Source: Welwitschia mirabilis | Taxonomy: Eukaryota > Gnetophyta > Gnetopsida > Welwitschiales | NCBI GenBank assembly: GCA_051453625.1 | Contig: JBOZIK010000001.1 | Coordinates: 240,947,540-240,982,082, forward strand | Length of the DNA: 34,543 bases | Direction: 5' to 3' | Part shown: in pieces, positions 11,696 through 23,219 of the stretch | How the letters are laid out: every line of letters begins with the position of its first letter | Numbering within the stretch: the stretch's first letter is position 1 | The notes under the pieces: model-generated | Database searches by the model: none | The model's input: the letters and a program-made list of their open reading frames with translations, nothing else | Told to the model about the DNA's origin: nothing | Program-made: the position numbers and the translations under genes

Positions 11696-13099
11696 CAATA
11701 TTTAGGCAGGACTAGTTCTTAAGTTGGTTTCATTTTTTCATTATTAATGCATAAAAAGAGGTATTAGTAATCTTTAGATAAATCTTTCTTAATTATCAAG
11801 TTCTTTTATACTGAGTGAGTTGTTTACTTATAGTTTATTATAGTTGCTATTTTTTGACATATCTTATACACATTTGTTCATATTTTTTATGCTTATGAAG
11901 GATTAATATAAGAATCATTAGAGCAAAGGTGGAAAGTTGGGTGAATCAATTAGATCCTTGGAGTATTTCCATTTCCTTGTATTACTAATCAAAGATCATT
12001 TTATTTGTAACTTTATAATTTTTAATTTATTTGAGTTTTATTGTAAGTTATAATAATCTTGTACCTATTAATTAAGTTACCATAATATCCTTATGAAAGA
12101 ATAATAATAAGTATTTTACTTAGTTAAATCTAGTTCACTGTTATACATAGATCAGATTTTAGTACCACTATTAGGGATATTAACATGATATCTTTTCAAG
12201 AGAATATAATTTTATTCTTGTAATTTTTTAGTTAGTTTTTATTTTTCTATTGATGGACACTGGTTCATTTTTAGTAATATCTAAATTGATTTTCTTCTCT
12301 TTTGTTTCTATGTTTCATTTTTCTTCTAATGGTGGATACTAGTCCTTTTCCTGTGAAACCTAAACTAGTTTAAATTATTAAGTGTATTTTTCTAATCTAA
12401 CATTTGAAATTTCATTTTTACATTTCATATTTCATATTCCAAGTCTAACAAATTTCTTATAGGTGCAACTGAAACTGAGATTATGAATTCAAAGAACCAA
12501 ACTCTAATGATTTGTTTTATGTGATTTATATTTCTATAAAAAATTTTAAACAAATTAAAAACATATAGGATTATTTTTTCTAAGGTAAATTTAATATGTT
12601 TCTAGCATTTTAAGTTTCTATCAAAGATTTCTCAAACCTTGCAACCTAAACTATTTTGCATTATCTTGAAATCAGACTCCATCTTTTTCCAAACTATTTT
12701 GCTCAAAACCATTAGCATTGTTACCTGCCCTGACTAACATCATTAGTATTCTTACTTAAATCCCTTTATAACTTGAACTAAAACCTATTGTGACCTCTCT
12801 AAAACTTTTCCAATTATAGACTTCCTTTAAAATAGTAAAAATTCAAGAAAATGTGAACGTTTAATCTAAATAGTAATCTATTTTCTAAAAATTATTAATG
12901 AATTAGAAACTTAACACATTTTAGATACCTTTGAAATAGAAACCTATCTATTCCTATAGCTTGTAACACTATGACTAACCCAAAAACATTATAGGATACT
13001 TCACTTAATCTAGACAAATTTTTAAGAAGTATCTTCAACCCCATTCATATCTACATTAATCTTCTTGTAAATTTAAGTTTGAATACCCATATTATAAAT

Positions 13100-14130
13100 T
13101 AAGAGAGTTTGATTTAATGCCTTTATTTGCCCTTATAATCCTTATCCTTCATCTTAATTTTCATATTCATCATTATTTAATCCTTACCCTTCATTTTTCT
13201 TCTCATATCCTTCATTATTTAATCACCACCCATCATCTTCATATGTCCAACAATCCACCTCACCTTCCTTTAAAGACACTTTTTAAATAATTTTAGAAGA
13301 TACTACCAAATCTTCTTCCAATATACTTCGATTCAATTCTCATTCTTGGGAACAAACAACTAAGAAAACTAAGGAAAACATTGAATAAATCCTTCAACTA
13401 ATAGCCTAAACTAATGATCAAATTTTTAGGGCTCTTAGCTAATTATAAGAAGAAGAAAACCCTTCTAAATTTTATGAAACTAAGAGATTTAAAACTTTGA
13501 AAATATCAATGAAACTAGAATCAATGACACCAAAACCATATCACTTAGGAATGAGGAATAAGACCTTGAAGTAAACCACAAGGAGATCAATGAGAGTAAC
13601 TAAGAGGACCTTAGGTCTAGACATGCCTTAAGGAGTGAATAACAAGGTCTACATAGATTATGCTTTAGAGTAGGATTAGATACATTAGATGATAATCATT
13701 TAGTAGCAAGTAAGTAATCATTTGAGGAAAATGATGAATTAAGAGCTTCATAATAAAGGATGAATCCATAAGCAACATAAATAAAATAAATGACATTTAC
13801 TTCTTTGAAATACAACCTTTGTCAGTTGCATAACCCAATGAGGAGTAATCCCTTAAAAACTTTAATGAAGAAAAGAACATTAGCCAAGAGCCTATTTAAG
13901 ATTCATCCTTGAAAAACCATTATCTTTTACTCAACAATCTCTTGAGTTTATTATGTTATTATATTTTAAGAAAGACTCAAGCCTTAATGACAGAGATAAA
14001 TCCTTTCAAATTTTTGAACCATTTTTTAATAAATTTCTTCATGATTACTTTCCTTTTCCTATGGTTTCAAATCCACCTTTGTCTTTACCCTAGAATAATA
14101 TCTTGCATGAGTTTTTAAATAATACAAATA
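13100..14130 (+). pseudogene. Element 2 gag-like pseudogene, copy 1
   Basis: One reading frame, with coordinates divisible by three, can be followed from about 13128 to 14115 despite stops. In order: NPYPSS-type Pro/Tyr/Ser repeats, a QTNDQIFRAL-type helix followed by a QLQEEE acid cluster near 13410-13460, an acidic linker with EEKNISQEPI (about 13866-13895), then FKKDSSLND (about 13965). The second copy at 32280-32990 keeps the same order and frame. The layout resembles the C-terminal gag tail and gag-protease spacer of Athila-like elements (the 'QVGQIA..L' helix), but the family is not certain. Stops are mostly TAA for CAA. The open frame at 13909-14118 is a different frame of the same region. 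Confidence 0.58.
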
Positions 14131-14489
14131 TGCTAAGGAATGAATAATTGCTAATTTAGAATGCATTGATTTTATTTCTAGCATTAATGTGATTTCCATT
14201 TTTGTGGATTTATGCATAAATGTTTATAAAGGTTCTCTCTCATCATTGAATTTCTTGTATAATTTTAATTCATCAATTAACCTTGAAATTCATCATTTTT
14301 AGCCTTCACACATATAGTACCTTAAAACATCTCTTGCAAAATATTTTGTTTCTTTATGTGCTTTTCAATTAGATTTTTATTCTAAAATAGAGTTTCCTTT
14401 TAGAATAAATTTTGGTTTGAAAAAAATAAAAATGATAAAAATTTTGTGCTTAATGCCCTTTAACATCTTAATCCTCTTTATGATCACTG

Positions 14490-14523
14490 CCTTAAATATT
14501 TTCAAGCCTTAAATATTTTCAAG
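14490..14523. repeat. 17-bp perfect tandem duplication
   Basis: CCTTAAATATTTTCAAG occurs twice head to tail, a small recent slip within the decayed internal region. Confidence 0.95.
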
Positions 14524-15882
14524 AAAATTCCAAATACTACCCACATCATTGAATAAACCATCATCACCTCAAACCCCATTACCCATCCCATCCACTTTGG
14601 CAATTTCTAATAAAGTCCATCAATCATCTTCTCCTTCCATTTATCTATGAATTCCTAAGATTAAATGATGATGGTTAATAGCCTTAATGAAATAAACCAT
14701 TAACAAGTAATCACATTATTATTATGAATTAGGTAGAATTACATCTACTTATAGTTTCTCAAGAAAAGGTTTTTGCTTATTTTTATTTAACTTGAAAGGT
14801 TAGTTTCACTTAAGTTCTTCCATATGGAAAATATTTTTGAACTAGCATGGGATCTACTTTCATGCTAAGTTAATTGTTTTTAAAGCATTTTATGAAGATA
14901 AGATTTGTCTTGATTAGGTTAATGAGTCAATAACCCTTTCACGTGAATTAAGATTAAACCAACATGAGGAGGAGTAATTAAAAGAAAATGAAATATCTCC
15001 TCACCAAAAACCACATTACATGATGATTACTTAAAAATTGGGTTTAGTTAACTACATTAGGGCTATGAACACTTACTACCAATGTAGTTCTAATGAATTA
15101 TCTTATGAAATGTCTAACTATATTAAAGCTATAAATACTTGTTGGTAATACTCCATTAACTTTGTATAATAACATGTTTAAATATGTTGGAAGGAGGTGT
15201 CATAACACTGGATGCCTAGTTAGATTAAATGCTTGAAAGAAGGAATAAAATGTGATTATAAAAAAGGTAAATTAAAATGAAAATGATGAAATTAGGAGAT
15301 TGTTTTGTGTTTAGTTTCCTTAACTTATGTACTGAAAGATTTGTTTAACTAATTTTTAATTGCTTGTAGGTTTACTTAGAGGACATCTTATTTTTAAATA
15401 TTATGACACATTTTAAATTTAGAATAAAATGCATAAACATTTCAATAATTATGGCCATCAATTTAGACAATCTACGTTTTGGAATATGTGGATGTGTGGA
15501 TGTTGCAATTTCATTAGGTTTCATGTTTTGTGTTCTCTAAAGATTGCATTTTATATTAAGCCTTGTATTATGATTTTCCCTAAATACATATATTAGATAA
15601 TTCACTAGCCATGTAATTAACTTATTTTCAAAAGCCTTGTATCAAATTTCCTATCTTTGTAACTTTGAGAATAAGGTTTAGTTTTAATTAGGGGGTATAA
15701 CATTCATTTTTATAGTTTTTTTCCTAATTTTTGATGCCTTAATAATTAAAAATTAATTAAAAAATTTTTAGAAATGATATTATTTTTATACTTGAACATT
15801 ATCACTTAGCCAATTTTTCTATGTTACTTATTTTTTAATCAACTTTTTATTATGGTTCTAGTAAAATTTTAATTAGGAGGTG

Positions 15883-17392
15883 TGTTTATATGCAAAAAAT
15901 AACATTCTAAGCAAGTATAATTAATTAATTTAGCATAGGGAAAGAATTTAATTCATTGATTTATCATAAAATGATGTTTTTAATTTTTTTTATCATGTTT
16001 TTATGAATATATAGACTTTCTCCTAATATTAGCAGGTTTCTTACTAGCTTTTGAAGAACCCTACAAAACCTTAAAGAATTCTAGTAAACAGCATTAGCAT
16101 TGCCAACTAGAACTACCAATGCCATTATCCTTCTAAGCTAAAACTAGTAAAAACTCATATTTCTCCATCATCTTGGGGAATTCATCATAATTAACTTATG
16201 GACTAAGTTAAAAACAATCCACGATAAATCTTCAATCATGACAACACATGGTAAAAGTACAAAACAACACGTTGCAGTGATATGTGTAGAAACAAGAATG
16301 ATCACACGGAAGAAACATGATATGAAATCCATTAATGGAATCATCAATAATTAGAGGACATGTTATCATCATGTTTGTATAATAAGATAAAGAATCTTTC
16401 TTTGTGGCTACATGCCAAATATTATAACTTCCTTCTTATATAACTATTCTTAAGTAATTCTTAAGTAATCCTCCTTATGTAACTATCCATCTAGTTCATT
16501 ATGACAACACCTAACACAATAATAACAAATATCTTGATTCCTTCCTTCATTTATAAAATGGGCTTGAGTGCCCATTGTAAATATCTTTTAGTTAACTTAA
16601 CATGGGAAAGACTTAGAGACTAGGATGTCATAGTGCTCTAATCATCTTTCTCGGGGCTAGAACTATCTAAGGCTAGTTAAGGAGTTTTTCTTTTTGATTT
16701 CTTTCTCCATTTTATGTAATGTATATTTATTTTATATTTTAATATAAGAATTGATTTAAATCCTTTTATTTTTATTGCATAATTAATTTAGCATTAGCAA
16801 TATTTAGGTAGGACTAGTTCTTAAGTAGGTTTCATTCTTTCATTGCTAATGCATAGAAATAGGTATTAGTAATCTTTAGATGAAGCTTACTTAATTTTCA
16901 ATTTATTCCATATCAAATGAGTTATTTGAAATTACTTCTACTCATTATAGTTGCTATCATTTGATGGATCTTGCACCTATTTATTCATACTTTTCACGTT
17001 TATGAACAGTAATGAATGATTAGTTGGATTAAATAATTCATCAACACTGATGTGGTAGATAAGATTATGAATTCACACTAAGATTTAATAACTTGATAAT
17101 TTACTTTATATTTCAAGATACAAGAATCATTGAAGTAAAGGTAGAAAGTTGGGTAAATTGATTAGATCCTTGGAGCATTTATGTTCCCTTACATTGCTAA
17201 TCGAAGACCATTTTTTCTCAACTTTTTGATTTTTAGTTTGTTTGATTTTCACTATAAGTTATAATAATCTTGTATCTTTTGATTAATTTACTATAAATAT
17301 CCATATCAAAAATTCATACTAAGTGTTTTACTTAGTTAAATATAGTTCACTGTTATATACAGATCAAATAGTATTTAATATTTAGTGTAACA
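15883..17392 (+). repeat. Element 2 right/shared LTR (LTR-B)
   Basis: It is 1510 bp, homologous to LTR-A over its whole length and free of Ns. It is preceded by a polypurine-like tract (15871-15882). It carries TATAAAAT at 16552. A segment (16989-17072) has a second degenerate copy just outside the LTR at 17549-17632. LTR-B seems to serve both as the right LTR of the first unit and the left LTR of the second. Confidence 0.82.
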
Positions 17393-18576
17393 TTTTTGAT
17401 AGTAAGTATAGATCTTTTACACAATTATTATGCTTCTTTTTGTATTAAAAAGTGTTAGGATTTATATTATTTTTAAATGTTTTATTCATGTTTACATCTT
17501 AATCCATACTTTTTACTAATGTTTAAGGGTCTTTAGGAATCACATCCTACTTTTCATGTTTATATAGATATGCTATGAGAGCTAATATGACTTGAGGTAT
17601 TCATCAACATTCATATCATGAATGAGATTATGTCATCATGCTTGAGCATTAATGAAACTTAACATTTCTAGTTTTAGAATAGATAAAATCTATTTTCCTT
17701 ATAGAAGATCTTGCCATTGTTAGTATGATCATGATAGATTCTAATAGCTATGCTTATCCCTAACTATAGTATCTAATATTTTTAAACATTTCTTCTTGCT
17801 TTTGTTTTTACTCTAAATCTCTTTTTGCCTTTAGTCTTGTGCTTGCTTTATTGTAATTTATCTTAATTATTCCTAAGAAGATAATGACAGAGTGACCTTT
17901 CTACAACAAAGAACCTAGTTTTTATTTATAAAAGCCTATCCTCAAACATCATTTTAGTGTCATATTAGAGGTAATGGCATAGTAGCTATAGTAGGGCATA
18001 CATAGTTTTTCTTTTACTACATCTTAGATTTTAGTGTTTTCGTTTTTTTAGCTCTTTAGTAGTTGGTATTGGTCCTATTTCTATGATACCTGTACTAGTT
18101 CTAGTTTTTTCACATTTAAGTTTCTACATTTCTTTTATTTTCTATACTCTCTAGTGGTTGATATGAATCCTTTTTGAGTGATATCTAAATTAGTCCTGAT
18201 TTTCATTCTTTTAAGTTTTCATTAAAATGTTTTATTTCTAACCTAAGATATTAGTGTTATACTAATGTTTTTATGTGTAATACTAACTATTTTGTATAGG
18301 TTTTGTTATCTAATTTCTTTTGAAGTAAGAATAAAGCAAGAAAAATTGAAAAAATTAAAGGAAATCAAGAACAAAGAAAATAGACAAGAACTCTCTTCCC
18401 TATTTTTCTTTTCTACATTTCAAATATGGTAAATTTCATTTTCATTTCAATGTATGTAAAATTAGTTTAAAATTTTTATTTTATTTTTTGTAATGGTAAT
18501 TTTGTTAGGGTTTCAATAGATTACCGTGTTATTTTAAATTTAGTTGTTTTAATTTCTATACTTTATTTTTTGTAAA
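17393..18576 (+). mobile_element. Element 2 internal region, second copy, left half
   Basis: From about 17990 to 18300 this matches the leader of the first internal region: two degenerate units ('ggtattggtcc...gatacctgtactag' at about 18065 and 'gttgatatgaatcc...gatatctaaattag' at about 18157) correspond to 'gacactggttc' and 'gatactagtcc' near 12256 and 12335. The first 550-600 bp (17393-17960) has no counterpart next to LTR-A, apart from the repeated LTR segment at 17549-17632. No coding is recognisable. The copy stops at 18576, where the Athila-like element was inserted. Confidence 0.62.
18572..18576. repeat. Left target site duplication (gtaaa)
   Basis: The five bases before the left LTR read gtaaa; the five after the right LTR (31649-31653) read gtaac. 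Four of five match, as expected for an old integrase-made 5-bp duplication. Confidence 0.72.
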
Positions 18577-19681
18577 TGTTGTGTTGTTAACTTAAGCATA
18601 TTTGATAGTCTATTTTGAGTGGTTTTTTAGATTAATAGATAGGTAAATGCTTGATTTCCACGATAATGAAGAGCTAAGATGAAAAGAATAAAAACATGCA
18701 ATATCCATGATGATTTGCAGCATTTTGAGCAATTATAAATACTTTACATTTTTTAGACAACATTCTATAAAATGTTGAGGCTAATACACTAATTAAAAAT
18801 CTATTAAAAGCCAATGACCACCTAATCATCTAGATGACTATACAGATGACTAAGCAAATAGTGCTAACTAGGATGCCAACTATAATATTTTTGATAGCTG
18901 ATGTGGATAAATTATGAGTTGGCATCATCTCCTCTATTGTCTGGATGACCAGCCAGATGACACTATTATAACATCTATACTAAACATTCACCTAACTTCT
19001 ACCACATGTATGTCGGTTTTTTTAGCACAAGCATTACAGTTTTATCCATGCCTTTCTATCTGTTTTCTTGTATGCTTGTATGTCAATAAATAGTGATCTT
19101 GTTCTCAAATCCTACTAGTCTTTGTTTTCATCTGTAATTCTTATGATAGCAGATTGAAGGGCTAGAGATCCATTCCTATAGTTGTAAAAAGATATTCTCC
19201 TTGGTGTTAGGCAGTGTTTTCTCCATTAAGGTGCAGCTACTTTGTAATATGGATGTGGTTCAAAACTTAATACAAAAATTTTTTATTTCTAATTTCAATG
19301 TATGATTGTACTTCACCCTCATATCTTATGTTTCTTTTGATCTAGTGATAGTTTCTATTATAATATAAGTTATGAGGGCAACCTTTATCAAGGTTGTGTT
19401 TGATTAATTTAGGTTAGGTGCATTATTGTTTTCTTTTCCTAGGTTAGCTTTGCATGAGTGTGTCGCATTTTTATTTTTATGCATTATAAGTTATTTCTAT
19501 AGATTAGAGTATAAGCATTTCTTTGTGAAAAGAAAGTCTTTTATTTCCTACTTTAACCTTTGACAGATTACGACATTCAAGTTAACTCCCATCTATATTA
19601 TTGTGTTGTGTTTATGCATTATATTTGTGATTAACAAGATTCTACTTAGGATATAACGTTGAATAAATATACACCACAACA
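18577..19681 (+). repeat. 5' LTR of the Athila-like element
   Basis: It begins TGTTG and ends ...CCACAACA directly before the primer site. It aligns with 30544-31648 from end to end and has the same length. Two copies of the composite ATCGTCYGGAYGAC motif lie at 18825-18850 and 18936-18961. A conserved AATAAATAGTGATCT (19085) is a candidate TATA-like or poly-A element. Confidence 0.92.
19085..19092 (+). promoter_or_regulatory. Conserved AATAAATA element in the 5' LTR
   Basis: AATAAATAGTGATCT is retained in both LTRs (19085 and 31051) while nearby bases have drifted. It could be a weak TATA box or an AATAAA poly-A signal. The sequence alone does not separate these. Confidence 0.4.
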
Positions 19682-19684
19682 TCT

Positions 19685-19702
19685 TGGCATCACTGCCAGG
19701 GA
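19685..19702 (+). promoter_or_regulatory. Primer binding site, tRNA-Asp type, deaminated
   Basis: TGGCATCACTGCCAGGGA begins three bases after the LTR. It equals the Athila/Tat-type TGGCGCCGTTGCCGGGGA apart from changes that are mostly G-to-A or C-to-T, including all three expected CpG sites. Reverse transcription would have been primed here. Confidence 0.85.
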
Positions 19703-20234
19703 AGGCTACTTGGAGTACAAAAGTTATCATTACTTTGTTGAGTATTTTGGTTCAGGTGCTTACTGCAGCAGTAGTGTACCATTATTTACAGTAGTGTAGG
19801 TTTTTTCTTTTCACTATATCAGTTTTCTATTTTTAGTATAAAATTTTTCTTTCTATTCTATAATAAATAGTTAGTTGTCTACTTTATCATCTAAATAACG
19901 TGCGGCGATGATGGTCTCTATTCCATGCATTTTCTATTTTAATTTTCTATCAAACATTTTTAGGGTTTTTATTCATCGTTCCCTCTATCGTTTAGATGAC
20001 TCAGGTGGATGACATTCTACTTTTAGAGTTTTCTATATTTGTTAGTTTTTCATTTTTTATTTTCTACTTTTTTCTTTTTTGTGGTTTTTATGTTTCTTTC
20101 ATCTAGGCTATCATCTATATAACTATAGGGATGACACTCTATGCATTCAATACTGAGCTTATACGGTAAAAACTAGTAAGAAAGAAAAATACCAGAGAGA
20201 GTAGTTGTTTATTGAATAAAATATTTAAGAAGGT
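19703..20234 (+). other. 5' leader of the Athila-like element
   Basis: An untranslated leader of about 530 bp between the primer site and the first gag ATG. It is T-rich and carries two copies of the composite motif (19987-20013 and 20110-20135). No ORF is visible. Confidence 0.7.
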
Positions 20235-22068
20235 TTGATCACCTTAGAAAATAATTCAGGTAAACACAAAAAAGGAACACAAAATTTAGAAATTCCTATA
20301 ATATCTACTTTCATTTCTATAGAGTTTGATTTTACTAAAGATTATTTTCTAAATGATTGTTTAAACAAGAATTTTTCTTTTTCAACCATGTCTACCTTGT
20401 CTCAGAAACAAAAATAACTTATCTCACCAAATCCACTCCTTCTTATTGAAACACTTACAATTACTCCTGCTTGTACTAATGCCCATCTCACCTTTAAAGA
20501 TCTCATAGTAAACAAAAACTGTAAAATCCAAACTCCATCTAACTTACCTTCTAGTAATGATGTTGAACTATGTAATCTAAATGCCTATCTTACTTTTAGT
20601 GGTGAACCTAATGAAGATCCTTTACAACACATCACCAATATAGAACAATTAGTCCTCACTTCTAGAAACAGCAAAATGTGTATAAGTAATAGAACTAACA
20701 TGGTCATCTTCCCCATCACTTTAAAAGATAAGGTTAAACTATGATTAAGAACAATTCCACATAAAAGCCTAAAATCTTGGAGTCAAGTTTAGAAATCCTT
20801 TATCAAGAGTTTTATAAGTGAAACCACCATCCAAAAACATAATAAAGAAGTTACCAACTTCTAATAAATACCTAATAAAGACTATGCTTCTGCCTATGAG
20901 AGATTTTTAGTTACTTTACATTCAAGCCCTACAAATGCCTTTTCATAGGTAAAACTAGTAGACTATTTTTATAGTAGATTAAACAATCATACGAAGCAAC
21001 TTGTAAATTTTTCATGTGGAGGTAACTCATTAAAGAAAACCTTCAATAATGCTTGGAAAGTGTTAGAAGACTTAGTAGAAGTCAAACATAGCCTAAACCC
21101 TTACCTAGAGAAAATTAAACCATAGACCAAATCATTAAAGATCTAAAGGAAGTAAAACATGAAAAAAATGAAATAAAAGCCAAAACTAAACCAATCAATT
21201 TCATAAAGGATTTCACCTCTACCCTAGAAAAGTATACTCCAATAATTTTAGATGCTAAGATGACAATTGAAAAGAGTGAAGTTGTAGTTTCTACCTATGT
21301 TTTATGTGAGGATAGTTATCACATCGTCAAAGAATGTCCTTTGCTTTTAACTTACAAAGAGAAAATTTATGAGGAAGTTGTACTTTAAACCAAAGGTCTC
21401 CAAACTAAAACCAAAACCAAAATCAAAGACAAGTCTAAAATCACAACAACTTTCAACCTAGGATGAGTGAACAACCGAACTCTAGAAATTTTTAAATAAA
21501 TCATCCTGAATTCCAACCTTTTATGAAAAGATTTGAGAACATGAACTTTTAATATAACAACTCAAAAAACTTAGCAAACTTATATAACTCTTAAAACCAA
21601 AGTGATACCCTTAAGAATTCCATTGAAGAGTTGATAAAATCACAAGAAAATACAAACTTAAACATTGAAAAGACAAACACCAATATTGAAAACCTTGTAA
21701 GTATTTTATAATAGACTATGCTTGTCAACCAAAGACCACAAGGGTTTCTTGTCACTTAACCTTTATCGAACCCAAATAAAGTTAGAAAAGATTGTAAGAT
21801 AGTGACAAGAAACAAAAATAACACAACTCTTACCACCCATAAGGCTTCAACATCACAAAGTGACAAAAATAATGAAGAAGAGGACATAAAAATCTTAGAA
21901 AACCATTATTTCCCTTCTCCATTAAGCAACAAAAAGAAAAACTCTTTACATAAGAAACCTGCTACCCTATGGCTTGATGAGCTTAACATAAATCATGTTT
22001 TTGATGATTATTTAAAAGCCTTAATGCAAAATATTAGCATCAACTTTCCATTTTGGAAACTTTTGTAA
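20235..22068 (+). pseudogene. Athila-like gag pseudogene
   Basis: Gag forms the particle and binds RNA. The ATG at 20235 is chosen because its frame runs through the capsid domain. At about 20577-21125 that frame shows FSGEPNEDPLQHI, VIFPITLKDK, LKSWSQV*KSFIKSF, YASAYERF and CGGNSLKKTFNNAW, the Retrotrans_gag and downstream helix pattern. Stops at 20742, 20790, 20862/20865 and 20946 fit former TGG, CAG or CAA codons. A frameshift near 21120 leads to a CCHC knuckle (21296-21337) whose first Cys is Tyr. Another near 21400 leads to a helical IEELIKSQENTN region (about 21625) and the long open stretch 21802-22068, which ends like the gag-protease spacer with NISINFPF. Confidence 0.85.
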
Positions 22069-22154
22069 GAAAATTCAAAATATTTAAAGATATGACAAGA
22101 CTTGATTAGAAGAAAACAAAAAATGTATGATCCTTAGCAAATTCTTCTTAGCTC

Positions 22155-22254
22155 NNNNNNNNNNNNNNNNNNNNNNNNNNNNNNNNNNNNNNNNNNNNNN
22201 NNNNNNNNNNNNNNNNNNNNNNNNNNNNNNNNNNNNNNNNNNNNNNNNNNNNNN
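22155..22254. other. Assembly gap (exactly 100 N) between gag and protease
   Basis: One hundred Ns is the convention for unknown length. TCTTAGCTC ends the left flank and starts the right flank, so the contig ends may overlap by nine bases and no sequence may be missing. Confidence 0.75.
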
Positions 22255-22660
22255 TCTTAGCTCAATTTGTTAACAACTTAGTTTATCAAACATGTCCAAA
22301 GATTTTAGATTTAGTGGCAGCAACTATGAATATCAGTTTAGAAGAAAACCATAGGATTAGAAAATCCTTGATTAATATTGGAGCTAGTGTCAACATTATA
22401 CCCTTACCCATTTGTCAGAGACTTGGATGGGAAGAAAGAGTAGAACCTACATGGATTATTTTAGAACTACCTAATTCATCTATGAAGAAATCATTAGGTG
22501 TAATTAAGGATATGATCATTTAAATAGAAGAATATTTCTACAATGATGGATATCCTTTAATTCTAGATAGAGCTTTTTATTTAATAGACTAATGTATTAT
22601 AGATACCAGAACTAGTTTTATAGAGTATCATTTTAGAAATAAAAAGTTTTTAGTATAGCT
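22255..22660 (+). pseudogene. Athila-like retropepsin, active site lost
   Basis: The protease would mature gag-pol. The frame opens from at least 22314: KSLINIGASVNIIPL, ICQRLGW, EPTWIILELPNSS, LGVIKDMII and, after a stop at 22521, PLILDRAFYLID. These match the plant pattern 'LDLGASVN...P...LADRS...GVIEDV...PLILGRPFLAT'. The catalytic Asp of D-L-G-A is Asn (codon AAT, 22374-22376) and the Gly of PLILGR is Asp, both single G-to-A changes, so the enzyme would be inactive. Spacing from the gag stretch fits a contiguous gag-pol once the 100-N gap is closed. Confidence 0.85.
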
Positions 22661-23219
22661 GAAAATGATTTAGGAAATAATTTGAGTGTGGAGAAATAAA
22701 TCAGGCCAACTTTGTTTTTACAATATTATCCACTTGAGGAGAGATAATCCATGCTTCATAAAATAACATTATTTGATGACCAATTAGAAGTAGACAACTT
22801 GTATGTTTTTAAATATCAACTTGACTTTGACCATCTGAAAACTAAATTTTTTGATCTAGAGAGTAGAAAGTCTGAGCCTGTTAATTATGCAGAAGTCTAA
22901 GATTTTAGCAAACCTAAAATTTTCTATTTTGAGGGTGATTATTTACTACTAATGTATAGATGATAGTTTGAAATGAAAGTTTATTTTACTAAAAATTTTA
23001 TAGAAATTAAAAATCTAAACTTAAATCTAAACCTAAAACTTTTAGACAGTGACTAAAATATATTTTCTTGAACAATGACTTGAACAAATCCTTAATTATC
23101 AATAAAACCCTTATCCTCAACAATCAATATATAGTAAATGCATTAACTTGGTATTATAATGATTTTATAACCATATGTACTTCCATTCTTTAACATAAAA
23201 TCTATCTTAAAGAAAATGC

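Larger units (their letters stand above)
10297..12185 (+). repeat. Element 2 left LTR (LTR-A)
   Basis: LTR-A aligns with LTR-B through landmarks such as 'aacattctaagcaag', 'gtggctacatgccaaa', 'tatgacaacac', 'aggactagttcttaag' and 'gttcactgttata'. It contains a TATA box near base 10923, a TA microsatellite (11091-11123) and an N gap that LTR-B shows to be nearly empty. Without the Ns it is about 1386 bp. It lacks a segment of about 100 bp present in LTR-B (about 17005-17105). Confidence 0.82.
12186..15882 (+). mobile_element. Element 2 internal region, first copy
   Basis: It starts with TGATATC, a poor match to an initiator-Met primer site (TGGTATC), then an AT-rich leader with two degenerate repeats of about 80 bp (near 12252 and 12331). 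A gag-like pseudogene follows (about 13100-14130) and then 1.7 kb without recognisable coding, ending in a purine tract before LTR-B. Long stretches match 31700-34460 to the right of the Athila-like insertion, for example 'cacttaatctagacaaatt' (13001) and 'ataacatgtttaaatat' (15169). Confidence 0.72.
10297..17392 (+). mobile_element. Element 2: pol-less LTR retrotransposon, first unit
   Basis: Two clearly homologous long direct repeats (10297-12185 and 15883-17392) bracket a 3.7 kb internal region. Both repeats start TGTTTA and end ACA. The second is preceded by a purine-rich tract (TTAATTAGGAGGTG), the expected polypurine-tract position, which sets the plus orientation. The internal region has gag-like coding but no RT, RNase H or integrase that I can detect, so it would depend on another element for replication. 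No target duplication is evident ('aatag' on the left, 'ttttt' on the right), consistent with the right-hand LTR being shared with a second unit. Confidence 0.75.

Noticed and set aside
11147-11715. Open frames across the 11193-11695 gap
   Set aside because: Nearly all residues are Ns, and LTR-B shows the place is non-coding LTR sequence.
12186-12202. Initiator-Met primer binding site for element 2
   Set aside because: Only TGATATC resembles TGGTATC; the following bases do not match, so I mention it without calling it a feature.
13909-14118. Hydrophobic 69-residue open frame that looks like a membrane peptide
   Set aside because: It is an alternative frame of the element-2 gag-like pseudogene; the conserved frame between the two copies is another one (FKKDSS).
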